NCBI GenBank assembly: GCA_026391475.1
Contig: JAPLED010000079.1
Coordinates: forward strand, 1-62,009
Length of the DNA: 62,009 nucleotides
Origin: Bacteroidia bacterium
Lineage (GTDB): Bacteria > Bacteroidota > Bacteroidia > Bacteroidales > VadinHA17
Direction of reading: 5' to 3'
Positions 14,477 to 24,020 of the stretch are shown piece after piece (position 1 is the stretch's first letter; every line of letters starts with the position of its first letter). The notes under the pieces are model-generated. The model was given only the letters and a program-made list of their open reading frames with translations, made no database searches and was not told the DNA's origin. Both the position numbers and the translations under genes were made by a program.

Positions 14477-16522
14477 ATGGAAACCGGAAAGATTGGCGTA
14501 ACAACTGAGAACATATTCCCGATAATAAAAAAATTTCTCTATTCAGATCATGAGATTTTCCTCCGTGAGCTTATCTCAAATGCAGTAGATGCAATCCAGA
14601 AGCTGAAGACAGTGGCTTCCGTTGGGGATTATAAGGGAGTTCTGGGCGAAACAACTATCCACGTGTCAGTTGACAAGAAGAAAAAAACTATAAAAGTTTC
14701 TGACAATGGTATAGGCATGACAAAGGAAGAGTTGGATAAATACCTGAACCAGATCGCATTTTCAAGTGCAAATGATTTCCTCGATAAATATAAAGACCAG
14801 ACAAGCGCAATTATCGGCCATTTTGGTCTTGGTTTTTACTCTTCGTTCATGGTATCAGATAAAGTTGAAGTAATAACCAAATCATATCAGGATGGGGCTC
14901 AGGCTGTTAAATGGAACTGTGATGGCAGTCCGGAGTTTTCCATTGAAGAGGTTGAAAAAGAAAACATAGGAACAGATGTCATTTTATATATTGATAAAGA
15001 TTCAAAAGAGTTTCTTGAGGAGAGCAGAATTGAACAACTCCTGAAAAAATATTGCAAGTTCCTTCCTGTTGATATTGCATTCGGAAAAGAGAAAGAGTGG
15101 AAAGATGGTAAAATGGTTGAAACCGGGAAAGACAAAATTATTAATAACACCAAACCTGCATGGACTCTCAAACCGGCTGACCTTAAAGATGAGGATTACC
15201 TGAAGTTTTACCGTGAGTTGTATCCTTCGGGCGATGATCCATTGTTCCATATTCATCTCAATGTTGATTACCCGTTTAAATTGACCGGTATTTTATATTT
15301 CCCGAAGATCAAGAGCAACATCGAAATACAGAAGAATAAGATTCAGCTGTATTGCAACCAGGTTTTTGTAACAGATTCTGTGGAAGGCATAGTTCCTGAG
15401 TTTCTTACTCTTTTGCATGGGGTTCTTGATTCACCGGATATCCCACTTAATGTCTCAAGAAGTTATCTCCAGAGCGATTCGAATGTGAAGAAGATATCGA
15501 GTCATATCACCAAAAAAGTTGCAGGCAGGCTCAGTGAGATATTTAAAAATAACCGGGAAGAGTTTGAGAAAAAATGGGATAATCTGAAGCTGTTCATCGA
15601 ATATGGTATGATAACCGAAGAGAAGTTCTATGAAAAAGCCTCAAAGTTTGCACTTCTGAAAAACACTGAAGATAAGTACTTTACATTTGAGGAATATGAG
15701 AAGATCATAAAGGAAAACCAGACTGACAAAAATAAAACGCTGATATATCTCTATTCAACAAACAAGACAGATCAGTACACATACATCGACAAAGCGAGAA
15801 ATAAAGGTTATGATGTTTTAATTCTCGATGGCCAGCTGGATGTTCACCTTATTAATCATCTTGAAACAAAATTAAAGGATTCGAGATTTGTGAGGGTTGA
15901 TTCCGATGTTGTTGACAAGCTTATTCAGAAAGAGGAAACGCGTGAATCTAAATTATCTGTAGAGCAAAAGGATGACCTTAAAAGCGTTTTCAACGTCAGG
16001 GTAAAATCAAAAGAGATCTATAATGTTGTTTTTGAAACTCTCGATGAGAATGATGCTCCTGTCATAATTACTCAGTCTGAGTTTATGCGCAGGATGAAGG
16101 AGATGTCGCAGACAGGAGGAGGGATGAACTTTTATGGCGAGTTGCCCGATAGTTATAATCTGGTTGTCAATCCAAACCATCAGCTGGTAGTAAAAATTTC
16201 TGAAGATCTTCAGACTGAGGCAGGCGCTAAGCTGACTGAAAACAACATGGAGAGAAAGAGATTAAAAGAAGAGATTGACTTCATGGAAAAGGAACATAAG
16301 AAGAAAAAAGAGAATGACGTAAGTCAGCTGGAAAAGGATGATCTTGAAAAACTCCGTAAGGAACTCTCTGTTGTTGAAAATGTCAGGAAAGAAGTACTTG
16401 AGTCATATGGCACTAACAATAAGGTAGTTAAACAACTTATTGATCTGGCTTTACTTGCAAATAATATGCTGCGTGGGGAAGAGCTTAGTGTATTTGTTAA
16501 AAGATCAGTGGAGTTGTTATAA
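14477..16522 (+). CDS. htpG: Molecular chaperone HtpG (Hsp90)
   Basis: 681 residues, slightly longer than E. coli HtpG (624) as is usual in Bacteroidetes. The GHKL ATPase domain shows ELISNAVDAIQKL (Glu and Asn that handle ATP and Mg), DNGIGMTKEEL and a lid/loop IIGHFGLGFYSSFMV. The middle domain includes GILYFPKI and LNVSRSYLQSD. A charged C-terminal dimerisation region contains a Lys/Glu-rich coiled segment (ERKRLKEEIDFMEKEHKKKK). Cytosolic ATP-dependent folding chaperone. It stands alone, with about 130 nt of featureless DNA upstream. Confidence 0.97.
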   Translation: METGKIGVTTENIFPIIKKFLYSDHEIFLRELISNAVDAIQKLKTVASVGDYKGVLGETTIHVSVDKKKKTIKVSDNGIGMTKEELDKYLNQIAFSSANDFLDKYKDQTSAIIGHFGLGFYSSFMVSDKVEVITKSYQDGAQAVKWNCDGSPEFSIEEVEKENIGTDVILYIDKDSKEFLEESRIEQLLKKYCKFLPVDIAFGKEKEWKDGKMVETGKDKIINNTKPAWTLKPADLKDEDYLKFYRELYPSGDDPLFHIHLNVDYPFKLTGILYFPKIKSNIEIQKNKIQLYCNQVFVTDSVEGIVPEFLTLLHGVLDSPDIPLNVSRSYLQSDSNVKKISSHITKKVAGRLSEIFKNNREEFEKKWDNLKLFIEYGMITEEKFYEKASKFALLKNTEDKYFTFEEYEKIIKENQTDKNKTLIYLYSTNKTDQYTYIDKARNKGYDVLILDGQLDVHLINHLETKLKDSRFVRVDSDVVDKLIQKEETRESKLSVEQKDDLKSVFNVRVKSKEIYNVVFETLDENDAPVIITQSEFMRRMKEMSQTGGGMNFYGELPDSYNLVVNPNHQLVVKISEDLQTEAGAKLTENNMERKRLKEEIDFMEKEHKKKKENDVSQLEKDDLEKLRKELSVVENVRKEVLESYGTNNKVVKQLIDLALLANNMLRGEELSVFVKRSVELL

Positions 16523-16553
16523 ATGGTTATGTAGTCCTAAGTTTTTTTTCTTG

Positions 16554-16581
16554 CCCTGAGTCCTGTGCCCTGCGTCCTGCG
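16554..16581. repeat. Heptanucleotide array (4 units)
   Basis: CCCTGAG TCCTGTG CCCTGCG TCCTGCG: four 7-bp units, alternating C/T in the first position, in the short gap between two convergent genes. It is one of three 7-bp-period arrays in this window. Confidence 0.7.
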
Positions 16582-16585
16582 CCGA

Positions 16586-17107
16586 TCAGATCATCCTGGA
16601 AATCTCCCCCTTAATATAATCTATCGCCGCCCGTGTCGGCTCCTTTTCGAGCTCCATAATCTTTTCCAGAAGTTGCTTACTAAGCACCATGCCTGATGCA
16701 TTATCCGGCAGCTTCTCAGCTTCACTGTTGATTATTTTGATCATATTGGAACGGGCATTCCTGACTACTTCCCAGGCTTGCTGGCTCATATAGATCTGTT
16801 GTGACAGGTTATGTTCAAATTCGCTCCGGATAGTATTAAGAAGGGTTGAATGCAACTGCGATGCTGTCATGTCCGATGAACTGACTCTTACCAGAAGTGA
16901 TTCGAGGGAGATCCTTTCCAGAAAAAGAACTATTCTTTCGTAAGCCTGTAGTCTTATGGGAGTTACTGTCCGGCTGTTCTGAAGGATCAGTTCCTGCCTT
17001 CTTTTGTCCTGTTCGTTCTTAATCATATTTTTAAGAATAACCCATGCAGTAAAAAAGACTATCAGTGCCGGGATGGTGATTTTCAGAATATCTGCCAGTA
17101 TTTCCAT
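16586..17107 (-). CDS. Membrane-anchored conserved hypothetical protein
   Basis: 173 residues. One N-terminal transmembrane helix (about 8-26, IPALIVFFTAWVILKNMI) is followed by a long, mostly helical charged domain: RLQAYERIVLFLERISLESLL, then FEHNLSQQIYMSQQAWEVVRNAR, both amphipathic. This matches a widespread Bacteroidetes family of unknown function (DUF7935-like, from memory). It is convergent with htpG and divergent from the aspartate aminotransferase gene. No catalytic motif is visible. Confidence 0.85.
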   Translation of the reverse strand: MEILADILKITIPALIVFFTAWVILKNMIKNEQDKRRQELILQNSRTVTPIRLQAYERIVLFLERISLESLLVRVSSSDMTASQLHSTLLNTIRSEFEHNLSQQIYMSQQAWEVVRNARSNMIKIINSEAEKLPDNASGMVLSKQLLEKIMELEKEPTRAAIDYIKGEISRMI

Positions 17108-17213
17108 TGTTCTGAATTATTGGATTAATGTACAAACTTAAGTTTTTCTTTTTTATTTTCAATCATTATAGTTTTTCCCTCTGATCTGCAGATATCAATT
17201 TGTCTTCTCATGT

Positions 17214-17243
17214 TTTGTTTTTCAATTTAACTTCATACATTTG
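17214..17243 (+). promoter_or_regulatory. Promoter of the class I aminotransferase gene
   Basis: TTTG (17214-17217), 18 nt, then TACATTTG (17236-17243). It overlaps an alternative GTG-type start at 17241, supporting the ATG at 17289 as the true start, with a leader of about 40 nt. Confidence 0.6.
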
Positions 17244-17288
17244 GTTTGGTCCTTTTCGGTTTTTTGTGGTCACTATATAATTAAAAGT

Positions 17289-18482
17289 ATGGAATATCTA
17301 TCAGACAGAATTAAATCTTTATCAGTTTCGCAGACACTTGCTATGGATCAGAAGAGCAGGGAGTTAAAGGCAAAAGGTATCGATATTATCAGTCTTAGTC
17401 TCGGAGAACCTGACTTCAATACTCCCGATTACATCAAAGAAGCAGCAAAGAAAGCTATTGATGACAATTATTCCAAGTACCCTCCGGTACCAGGGTATAA
17501 TGATCTTCGGGAAGCAATCTCGAAAAAGTTCAAAGAAGAGAATGGTCTCAATTATTCTCCCGATCAGATAATTGTATCAGCCGGAGGAAAGCACTCGCTG
17601 ATAAACGTAATATTATCAATGATCAATCCGGGTGACGAGGTCATTATCCTGGCACCATATTGGGTGAGTTATTATGATCAGATCATCCTTGCCGGTGGTA
17701 CGCCTGTAGTTGTGGAGGCGAAGCTTGAAAACGATTTCAAGATCAGACCCGACCAGCTTGAAGCTGCAATAACCAGCAAAACAAGATTAATAACTTTCAA
17801 TTCTCCTTCGAACCCTACAGGGATGGTTTATGATAGGAATGAAATGGAGAAAATTGCCAGGGTAGTTGAAAAACATGAAGGATTATTCATTATTTCAGAT
17901 GAGATATATGAACACATAATTTTTTCAGGTGAGCATGTAAGTATGGCTTCTTTTGATTTTATCTACGACAGGGTAATCACTGTTAATGGTGTATCAAAAG
18001 GATATGCAATGACAGGGTGGAGGATAGGATATATCGGCGCACCCTTGTGGATTGCAAAGGCATGCAATAAGTTACAGGGACAATTCACCTCCGGTGTCTG
18101 TTCCATAGCCCAGCGCGCCGCACTGGCTGCAATCCAGGGCACGGACGATTCACGGAAGATGATGAAAGAGGCATTTCTTCGCCGCCGCGACCTTATCTGT
18201 GGCTTGCTAAAAGATGTAAAAGGACTTAAAGTAATAGTACCGCAGGGAGCATTTTATGTGATGCCGGATATTAGTTACTACTTTGGTAAGTCGGATGGAG
18301 AAACAAAGATCGGCAATTCAGATGATCTTGCACTCTACCTGCTCGACAAAGCACAGGTTGCAACTGTCGGAGGTGATGCTTTCGGTGCCCCAGACTGTCT
18401 GAGAATATCTTATGCAACCTCCGACGATCTTCTGGTTGAAGCTGTAAAGAGAATAAAGGGTGCGCTGGAGCGACTGAAATAA
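17289..18482 (+). CDS. Aspartate/aromatic aminotransferase (class I)
   Basis: 397 residues from ATG 17289. The frame is open to 17241, but the promoter covers that start. Class I fold markers: SLGEPDFNTP near the N-terminus, the YPPVPGYNDLREAI segment, FNSPSNPTGMVYDRNEM with the PLP-contacting Asn, SDEIYEHI, and the Schiff-base Lys237 in VNGVSKGYAMTGWRIGY. A C-terminal Arg in RISYAT binds the substrate carboxylate. It resembles the Ib subgroup of aspartate aminotransferases (Thermus type). It probably makes aspartate from oxaloacetate; activity on prephenate or aromatic acids cannot be excluded. Confidence 0.92.
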   Translation: MEYLSDRIKSLSVSQTLAMDQKSRELKAKGIDIISLSLGEPDFNTPDYIKEAAKKAIDDNYSKYPPVPGYNDLREAISKKFKEENGLNYSPDQIIVSAGGKHSLINVILSMINPGDEVIILAPYWVSYYDQIILAGGTPVVVEAKLENDFKIRPDQLEAAITSKTRLITFNSPSNPTGMVYDRNEMEKIARVVEKHEGLFIISDEIYEHIIFSGEHVSMASFDFIYDRVITVNGVSKGYAMTGWRIGYIGAPLWIAKACNKLQGQFTSGVCSIAQRAALAAIQGTDDSRKMMKEAFLRRRDLICGLLKDVKGLKVIVPQGAFYVMPDISYYFGKSDGETKIGNSDDLALYLLDKAQVATVGGDAFGAPDCLRISYATSDDLLVEAVKRIKGALERLK

Positions 18483-18485
18483 TGA

Positions 18486-19037
18486 TCAGTATTTATTGTA
18501 TGATATAGTCTCCTCAGGAGGTTTTCGCTTTTTCTCCCTGTGATCACTCAGTGAATAACCTATTGTGATTATCAGTTCGACCCGTTTTGATCTGGGAATA
18601 ACAAGCAGTTTTCTTAACATCTTTTCGTCAAACCAGCCAATAATACAGGAACCTATTCCTTCAGCCCTGGCTTGGAGGCAAATATTTTCCGAAGCAATAC
18701 CTATATCTATAAGAGAATAATCCTTGTTCTTGATAGTGCTGCCAACCTTCGATGACATGTTCGGTTTTTCTCTTACAACAATTATCTGAACCGGTGCCTG
18801 GGCAACGAAGGTATTCATCCCAATCAGTTTGGCTGAAGCAGCCTCGGCAATCTTACTAATCAGCATAGGTTCTGTTACAACTATGAACTTCCACGGTTGT
18901 GCATTACAAGCAGAAGGAGCCATCCTGCCGGCTTCAATTATCCTGTCAAGCTTTTCCTTCTCAACCGGTTTATCACTGTATTTCCTGTCGCTCTGCCGGC
19001 TGATAATCAGTTCCAGTATTTTTTTTCCGTCAATCAT
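18486..19037 (-). CDS. Nitroreductase-family FMN oxidoreductase
   Basis: 183 residues. FMN-binding signatures are SRQSDRKYSDKPVEKEKL at the N-terminus, the helix AGRMAPSACNAQPWKFIVV, then GSCIIGWFDE near residue 130 and the late RVELIITIGY segment. The family uses NAD(P)H and FMN to reduce nitro compounds, quinones or flavins; the real substrate is unknown. It is the second gene after rubrerythrin on the minus strand with only 2 bp between them. This suggests a shared redox or oxygen-stress role. Confidence 0.92.
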   Translation of the reverse strand: MIDGKKILELIISRQSDRKYSDKPVEKEKLDRIIEAGRMAPSACNAQPWKFIVVTEPMLISKIAEAASAKLIGMNTFVAQAPVQIIVVREKPNMSSKVGSTIKNKDYSLIDIGIASENICLQARAEGIGSCIIGWFDEKMLRKLLVIPRSKRVELIITIGYSLSDHREKKRKPPEETISYNKY

Positions 19038-19039
19038 TA

Positions 19040-19618
19040 TTAATAATTATTTGCTAATAGTTCAAAATAACTTTCAGGATGCAGACAAGCGGGGCAATTC
19101 TTGAGAGGTTTTGTTCCGAAGTGAATATATCCGCAATTCCTGCAATACCAGAAAACTTTTTCGTCACGTTCGAATACTTTATCTTTCATTACATTCTCAA
19201 GCAGCTTTCTGTATCTTTCTTCGTGACCCTTTTCAACTGCAGCAATAGCTTTAAAAGCTGTTGAGATGTTCTTGAACCCCTCTTCTTCGGCAACCTTTGC
19301 AAAAGCGGGGTAGAGATCACTCCATTCTTCATGCTCACCTTCTGCAGCAGCAAAAAGATTTTCTTTTGTGGTATCAATTTTACCGGCAGGATATGAAGCA
19401 GTTATTTCAACCATTCCGCCTTCAAGAAACTTAAAGAATCTTTTGGCATGTTGTTGCTCCTGCCGGGCAGTCTCAAGAAATATCCCTGAAATCTGTTCAT
19501 AACCTTCTTCTTTCGCAACCTTTGCTGCAAACTCATACCTGTTCTTCGCCTGCGATTCTCCGGCAAAAGCCTTAAGCAGGTTCTTTTCTGTCTTTGTTCC
19601 TTTTAAACTCTTTTCCAT
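19040..19618 (-). CDS. rbr: Rubrerythrin
   Basis: 192 residues. The N-terminal ferritin-like four-helix bundle carries the diiron ligands ([50 protein letters not shown]). A C-terminal rubredoxin-like domain (about 155-185) has two CxxC pairs for one iron: YCRNCGYI and CPACLHP. Cytosolic peroxide-reducing enzyme of anaerobes and microaerophiles. Transcribed ahead of the nitroreductase and divergent from lemA. It supports an anaerobic lifestyle with oxygen defence. Confidence 0.96.
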   Translation of the reverse strand: MEKSLKGTKTEKNLLKAFAGESQAKNRYEFAAKVAKEEGYEQISGIFLETARQEQQHAKRFFKFLEGGMVEITASYPAGKIDTTKENLFAAAEGEHEEWSDLYPAFAKVAEEEGFKNISTAFKAIAAVEKGHEERYRKLLENVMKDKVFERDEKVFWYCRNCGYIHFGTKPLKNCPACLHPESYFELLANNY

Positions 19619-19760
19619 ATCAGAAAGGTTAAATGAATTTTAATAAATCAAAAAAATAAAAAGGTATAACTCTACGAGATAAATATAGTAAAAATATCTA
19701 TCTTTATTTTTGAATAAATTCAAAATGAAAGTTTGTTAAACCATAATTAAAAATAAGAAG

Positions 19761-20321
19761 ATGATAATAGTATTATTTTTTCTTGGAATCATATTTCTCG
19801 TTCTGTTGATGGCAATCTCGCTTTATAACAGGCTTGTTAAGCTGAGAAATAACAGGGAGCAGGCTTTTGCTGATGTTGATGTTCAACTGAAGCAGAGGCA
19901 CGATCTGATACCACAACTTGTTGAATCGGTAAAAGGCTACATGGGACATGAGAGGGGCGTGCTTACAGAAATTACCGAAGCGCGGTCTAATGCGATGAAA
20001 GTCACTTCAATTAATGACAAAATAGTTGCAGAAAACAGATTGTCGACTGCTCTTGAAGGCTTGAAGGTGTCCGTCGAAGCATATCCTGATCTGAAGGCAA
20101 GTCAGAACTTTTTAGATCTTCAGAATGAGATATCTGATATTGAAAACAAGATAGCTGCTGCACGCAGATTCTTTAACTCGGCTACCAAAGAGCTTAATGT
20201 TGCTACTGAATTGTTTCCTTCTAACCTGATAGCAACCTTGTTTAACTTTAAGCGCGAACCGTTGTTTGAGCTTGGTGATCAGCGTGCTGCTGCGGAACAA
20301 CCTCCAAAAATCCAGTTCTGA
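19761..20321 (+). CDS. lemA: LemA family protein
   Basis: 186 residues. One N-terminal transmembrane helix (2-21) and a short extracytoplasmic helical domain: LYNRLVKLRNNREQAFADVDVQLKQR in pieces, HDLIPQLVESVKGYMGHE, and TARRF-like AAARRFFNSATKELN. FPSNLIA is near the end. LemA proteins often pair with HtpX-type proteases, and the M48 gene starts 4 bp after this stop. Their exact role is not settled; envelope stress or protein turnover at the membrane is likely. Confidence 0.95.
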   Translation: MIIVLFFLGIIFLVLLMAISLYNRLVKLRNNREQAFADVDVQLKQRHDLIPQLVESVKGYMGHERGVLTEITEARSNAMKVTSINDKIVAENRLSTALEGLKVSVEAYPDLKASQNFLDLQNEISDIENKIAAARRFFNSATKELNVATELFPSNLIATLFNFKREPLFELGDQRAAAEQPPKIQF

Positions 20322-20325
20322 CCTT

Positions 20326-21264
20326 ATGAGGTATTTTGGATTGCAAAACCAGATATGGAAGAATAATACTAATTCGGTATTGATCTTGGTCATGTTTCCG
20401 GTTATCTTTTTCGGACTAACATGGCTGTTCTTCTTTTTATCTTCGCTTGGCATGAAGGAACCGAGAACAATCAGCGAGATAAACCATAGTTTTATTATGA
20501 CTGCTCCTTTTATCATATTTGGCGTAATTATTTGGTTTACAATAGCATGGTTCTCTCATTCATCAATGATTAATGCTGCCACCAATTCAAAACCTCTTGC
20601 AAGAAATGAAAATAAAAGGGTCTATAACCTGGTTGAAAACCTCTGTATCTCAACTGGCATGACGATGCCTAAAGTCAATGTTATTGAGGATGATTCTTTA
20701 AATGCTTTTGCTAGCGGAATAGATTCAAAAACATTTTCGGTATCTCTTTCAAGGGGAATTATCAATAAACTTAATGATGAAGAGCTTGAAGCAGTTATTG
20801 CACATGAACTTACTCATATTAAAAATCGTGATGTCAGATTGCTCATAATCTCAATAGTTTTTGTCGGTATTTTTGCATTTATCTCCGAAACATTACTCAG
20901 ATCAATGCGGTTCGGGAGGATGGGGAGAGGTAAAAAGGAGGGAGCAGGAATAGTCATTGTTCTCCTGCTTGCACTTGTCGGTTATTTAATTGCATCTCTT
21001 TTCAGGTTTGCCTTATCGAGGAAGCGGGAATATCTGGCCGATGCAGGCTCAGCAGAACTTACACGGAGACCACTTGCCCTGGCTTCAGCACTCAGGAAAG
21101 TTGCGGCGGACCCGACAATTGAAGCGGTAAAAAGAAAAGATGTGGCCCAGATGTTTATTGAGAACCCTCAGGTAAAAGAGGAAAAATCATCTTTTTCCTT
21201 TACTTCGTTATTTGCAACACATCCACCAATCAGTAAACGGATTCAGTTGCTGGAGCAGTTCTAG
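20326..21264 (+). CDS. htpX: M48-family membrane metalloprotease (HtpX-like)
   Basis: 312 residues from ATG 20326, 4 bp after lemA; a longer frame from 20266 would overlap lemA and lose coupling. Two N-terminal transmembrane helices (about 20-45 and 60-82) precede the zinc motif HELTHIKN. A second hydrophobic pair follows (about 180-200 and 215-235), then the third ligand region SRKREYLADAGSAELT. HtpX-type proteases degrade misfolded membrane proteins, with the active site facing the cytoplasm. The partner lemA upstream is the usual arrangement in several phyla. Confidence 0.93.
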   Translation: MRYFGLQNQIWKNNTNSVLILVMFPVIFFGLTWLFFFLSSLGMKEPRTISEINHSFIMTAPFIIFGVIIWFTIAWFSHSSMINAATNSKPLARNENKRVYNLVENLCISTGMTMPKVNVIEDDSLNAFASGIDSKTFSVSLSRGIINKLNDEELEAVIAHELTHIKNRDVRLLIISIVFVGIFAFISETLLRSMRFGRMGRGKKEGAGIVIVLLLALVGYLIASLFRFALSRKREYLADAGSAELTRRPLALASALRKVAADPTIEAVKRKDVAQMFIENPQVKEEKSSFSFTSLFATHPPISKRIQLLEQF

Positions 21265-21304
21265 TTAATACAACCTTTTTGGTTTGCCCGAAGTGGTTAA
21301 AAGA

Positions 21305-21946
21305 TCAAATTGATGTTTTATTTTTTTTTCCCAGTTTTATCAGTTTCGACTCTTCCCCCCGGAGGAGTCTTCCTATATTCTTCCTGTGAGTTATTAACAG
21401 AGCGACGGCTACGAGAATTGAAAATATCTTAAATACAGGTGAGGGAGTTTCAAATATTAAAAAGAGAAATACCGGGAATGCTACACCAGCGCTCATTGAA
21501 GAGACAGATACAATACCAGTAAGTAACAAAACGACAAGAAAAACACCGAAGCAGGATATAGTAAGAAGTGGTTGTAAAGCCAGAAGGACTCCAAATACAG
21601 TTGCAACTCCTTTTCCACCCATGAAACCTGCCAGAACAGGAAATATATGTCCGATGATTGCTGTTACTCCGGTCAGGATCTGCAGATCGGTAATCAGTGC
21701 GCTGCCCGGCTCAGCCAGATTAAAAAAGACCGGCAGCATAGTAGCCAGCCAGCCTTTAGCGATGTCGATAAGTAAAACAGGTATCCCCGTTTTCCATCCA
21801 AGCACCCTTATTACGTTTGTGGTACCAGCATTTCCGCTTCCATGCTGCCTCACATCAATATTGTGAAACAGTTTCCCAATCCATACTGCTGCCGGTATTG
21901 ATCCGAGAAGATATGCCAATATAAAAACCAATACTGTATTCAGCAT
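21305..21946 (-). CDS. plsY: Glycerol-3-phosphate acyltransferase PlsY
   Basis: 213 residues, polytopic (about five transmembrane helices). It carries the three PlsY motifs: LLGSIPAAVWIGKL, the glycine-rich HGSGNAGTTNVIRVLG, and GFMGGKGVATVFGVLLA. It transfers the acyl group of acyl-phosphate to sn-glycerol 3-phosphate, the first step of phospholipid synthesis. Slightly longer than many PlsY because of a basic C-terminal tail (KLIKLGKKNK). It ends 40 bp from the M48 gene (convergent) and follows PEPCK on the same strand by 30 bp. Confidence 0.96.
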   Translation of the reverse strand: MLNTVLVFILAYLLGSIPAAVWIGKLFHNIDVRQHGSGNAGTTNVIRVLGWKTGIPVLLIDIAKGWLATMLPVFFNLAEPGSALITDLQILTGVTAIIGHIFPVLAGFMGGKGVATVFGVLLALQPLLTISCFGVFLVVLLLTGIVSVSSMSAGVAFPVFLFLIFETPSPVFKIFSILVAVALLITHRKNIGRLLRGEESKLIKLGKKNKTSI

Positions 21947-21976
21947 ATTTATACAATTTGCTAAATAATAAGCAAA

Positions 21977-23779
21977 TTATTTTGCTTTGTTCAAACGGGT
22001 CACAAGTCCTTCGTGTTGTTTTTTCATTTCGGCAGGAAGCCTGTTCCCAAATATAGCATAATGATCGTTTATCAGTTCAAGTTCTGCCATCCATTCGTTT
22101 TTATCAACCTTTATCAGTTCCGGAATATTCTTAATGACATCATTTAACCCGGTAACATCAATACTTCCTTCCTTTGGAACATAACCGATAGCTGTTTCCA
22201 TGGCAATATCAGCGCCTTCGGTACGTTCGAATATCCATTTCAGTACACGGACATTGTCTCCATATCCCGGCCAAAGGAATTTTCCTTCGGGATTCTTACG
22301 GAACCAGTTAACATTGAATAGTTTTGGGAGTTTGTTTTTATCAGGAGCATTTTCTCCGATTTTTATCCAATGGCCAAAATAGTCTCCCATATGATAACCA
22401 CAGAAAGGCAACATTGCAAACGGATCGCGACGCACACCGGCTTTAAGTCCTATTGCAGCAGCTGTTACCTCGGAACCTACGATTGACCCCATAAATACTC
22501 CATGATTCCAGTCGAAAGCCTGGTAAACAAGAGGCAGAGTGCCTGGTCGGCGTCCTCCAAAAAGTATGGCTGAAATCGGAACTCCTGCAGGATTTTCCCA
22601 ATCGATGTCAATTACAGGACATTGTTTCGCAGGAGCTGTAAAACGTGCATTTGGGTGAGCTGCAGGTTTGCCGCTGGCTGCATCATATTTTTCGTTTGTC
22701 CAGGTAATCGTTCCTGAAGGAATATCATGACCGATTCCTTCCCACCATACATCACCATCTGGGGTTAAACCGGTATTTGTAAAAATCGAATTGTTTTTAC
22801 ACGAAAGCATGGCATTAGGGTTGGTAGCCATCGAAGTGAACGGGGCAACACCAAAAAATCCAGCTTCGGGGTTGATGGCATATAGCCTTCCATCAGCACC
22901 AAATTTCATCCAGGCAATATCATCACCTACACATTCGATTTTCCAGCCAGGAATTGTGGGTATTAACATTGCAAGGTTAGTCTTACCGCAAGCACTGGGA
23001 AACGCTGCTGCAAAATATTTCTTAATACCCTTAGGATTAGTAATACCCATAATTAGCATATGCTCAGCCATCCATCCTTGTTTTTTTGCCATGTTAGAGG
23101 CAATACGCAAAGCAAAACACTTTTTACCAAGTAGGGCATTCCCGCCATAGCCGCTGCCAAACGACAATATTTCATTTGTCTCGGGGAAATGAGTGATATA
23201 TTTGCTCTCAATAGGTGCACAGGGCCATTTTTTATCTGTTTCTCCGGGTTGAAGAGGGGCTCCAACTGAATGTATGCACGGTACAAAATCATCGTTGCCC
23301 AAAACATCGAGAACAACTTTGCCCATGCGGGTCATAATACGCATATTAACAACCACATACGGAGAATCAGTAATCTGAATACCTATGTGAGCAATTTTTG
23401 AACCAAGCGGACCCATGCTGAAAGGAATAACATACATGGTACGACCTTTCATGCTACCCTTAAACATTGAACGAAGAATTTTTTTCATTTCCGTGGGATC
23501 GCTCCAGTTGTTGGTCGGGCCGGCATCTTCCTGTTTTTCGGAACAGATAAAAGTACGATTCTCAACACGTGCAACATCACTCGGATCGCTCTGAAAATAA
23601 TAACTCCCGGGACGTTTATTTTCATTGAGTTTTACAGCCATTCCACTCTTAACCATCAAATCAAGCAACTTTTGATTTTCCTTATCGGAACCATCACACC
23701 AATGGATTGAATCAGGCTGACAGAGATCTGCCCATTCCTTTACCCATCCTTTTAATTTCTCATTACTGGTCATACTCAT
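21977..23779 (-). CDS. pckG: Phosphoenolpyruvate carboxykinase (GTP)
   Basis: 600 residues, the length of GTP-dependent PEPCK; the ATP-type is about 530-540. The P-loop and active-site Cys lie in [17 protein letters not shown]. Other landmarks are [24 protein letters not shown] and [13 protein letters not shown]. It interconverts oxaloacetate and PEP with GTP/GDP. In fermentative Bacteroidetes it runs toward oxaloacetate, fixing CO2 and conserving energy on the way to succinate/propionate. Close to PPDK (24021) and pyruvate kinase (28447). Confidence 0.97.
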   Translation of the reverse strand: MSMTSNEKLKGWVKEWADLCQPDSIHWCDGSDKENQKLLDLMVKSGMAVKLNENKRPGSYYFQSDPSDVARVENRTFICSEKQEDAGPTNNWSDPTEMKKILRSMFKGSMKGRTMYVIPFSMGPLGSKIAHIGIQITDSPYVVVNMRIMTRMGKVVLDVLGNDDFVPCIHSVGAPLQPGETDKKWPCAPIESKYITHFPETNEILSFGSGYGGNALLGKKCFALRIASNMAKKQGWMAEHMLIMGITNPKGIKKYFAAAFPSACGKTNLAMLIPTIPGWKIECVGDDIAWMKFGADGRLYAINPEAGFFGVAPFTSMATNPNAMLSCKNNSIFTNTGLTPDGDVWWEGIGHDIPSGTITWTNEKYDAASGKPAAHPNARFTAPAKQCPVIDIDWENPAGVPISAILFGGRRPGTLPLVYQAFDWNHGVFMGSIVGSEVTAAAIGLKAGVRRDPFAMLPFCGYHMGDYFGHWIKIGENAPDKNKLPKLFNVNWFRKNPEGKFLWPGYGDNVRVLKWIFERTEGADIAMETAIGYVPKEGSIDVTGLNDVIKNIPELIKVDKNEWMAELELINDHYAIFGNRLPAEMKKQHEGLVTRLNKAK

Positions 23780-23962
23780 TCTTTTTTTTAATTACATGCT
23801 AAAAACCCCTTATCAAATCTGCTAAATATAAGAATACATTTTAAAATGAGAGAAAAAACGAAGTAATAATATATTAATAACAATTTATCTAAACATGCTG
23901 AATATTATCTATTATTTTACATAAGTTTTTTACAAAATGGCTAAAATCTTAAGTAGACAGCT

Positions 23963-23999
23963 TAAAAAAGAAAAAGGGCATCCGCGAGGGTACCCTTTT
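23963..23999 (-). terminator. Terminator of the PPDK gene
   Basis: AAAAGGGCATCC (23973-23984) pairs with GGGTACCCTTTT (with one mismatch/wobble) around a GCGA loop, followed on the minus strand by a T-rich run. It lies about 20 nt after the PPDK stop. Confidence 0.75.
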
Positions 24000-24020
24000 A
24001 TCTTATTATCAAGTATTCTG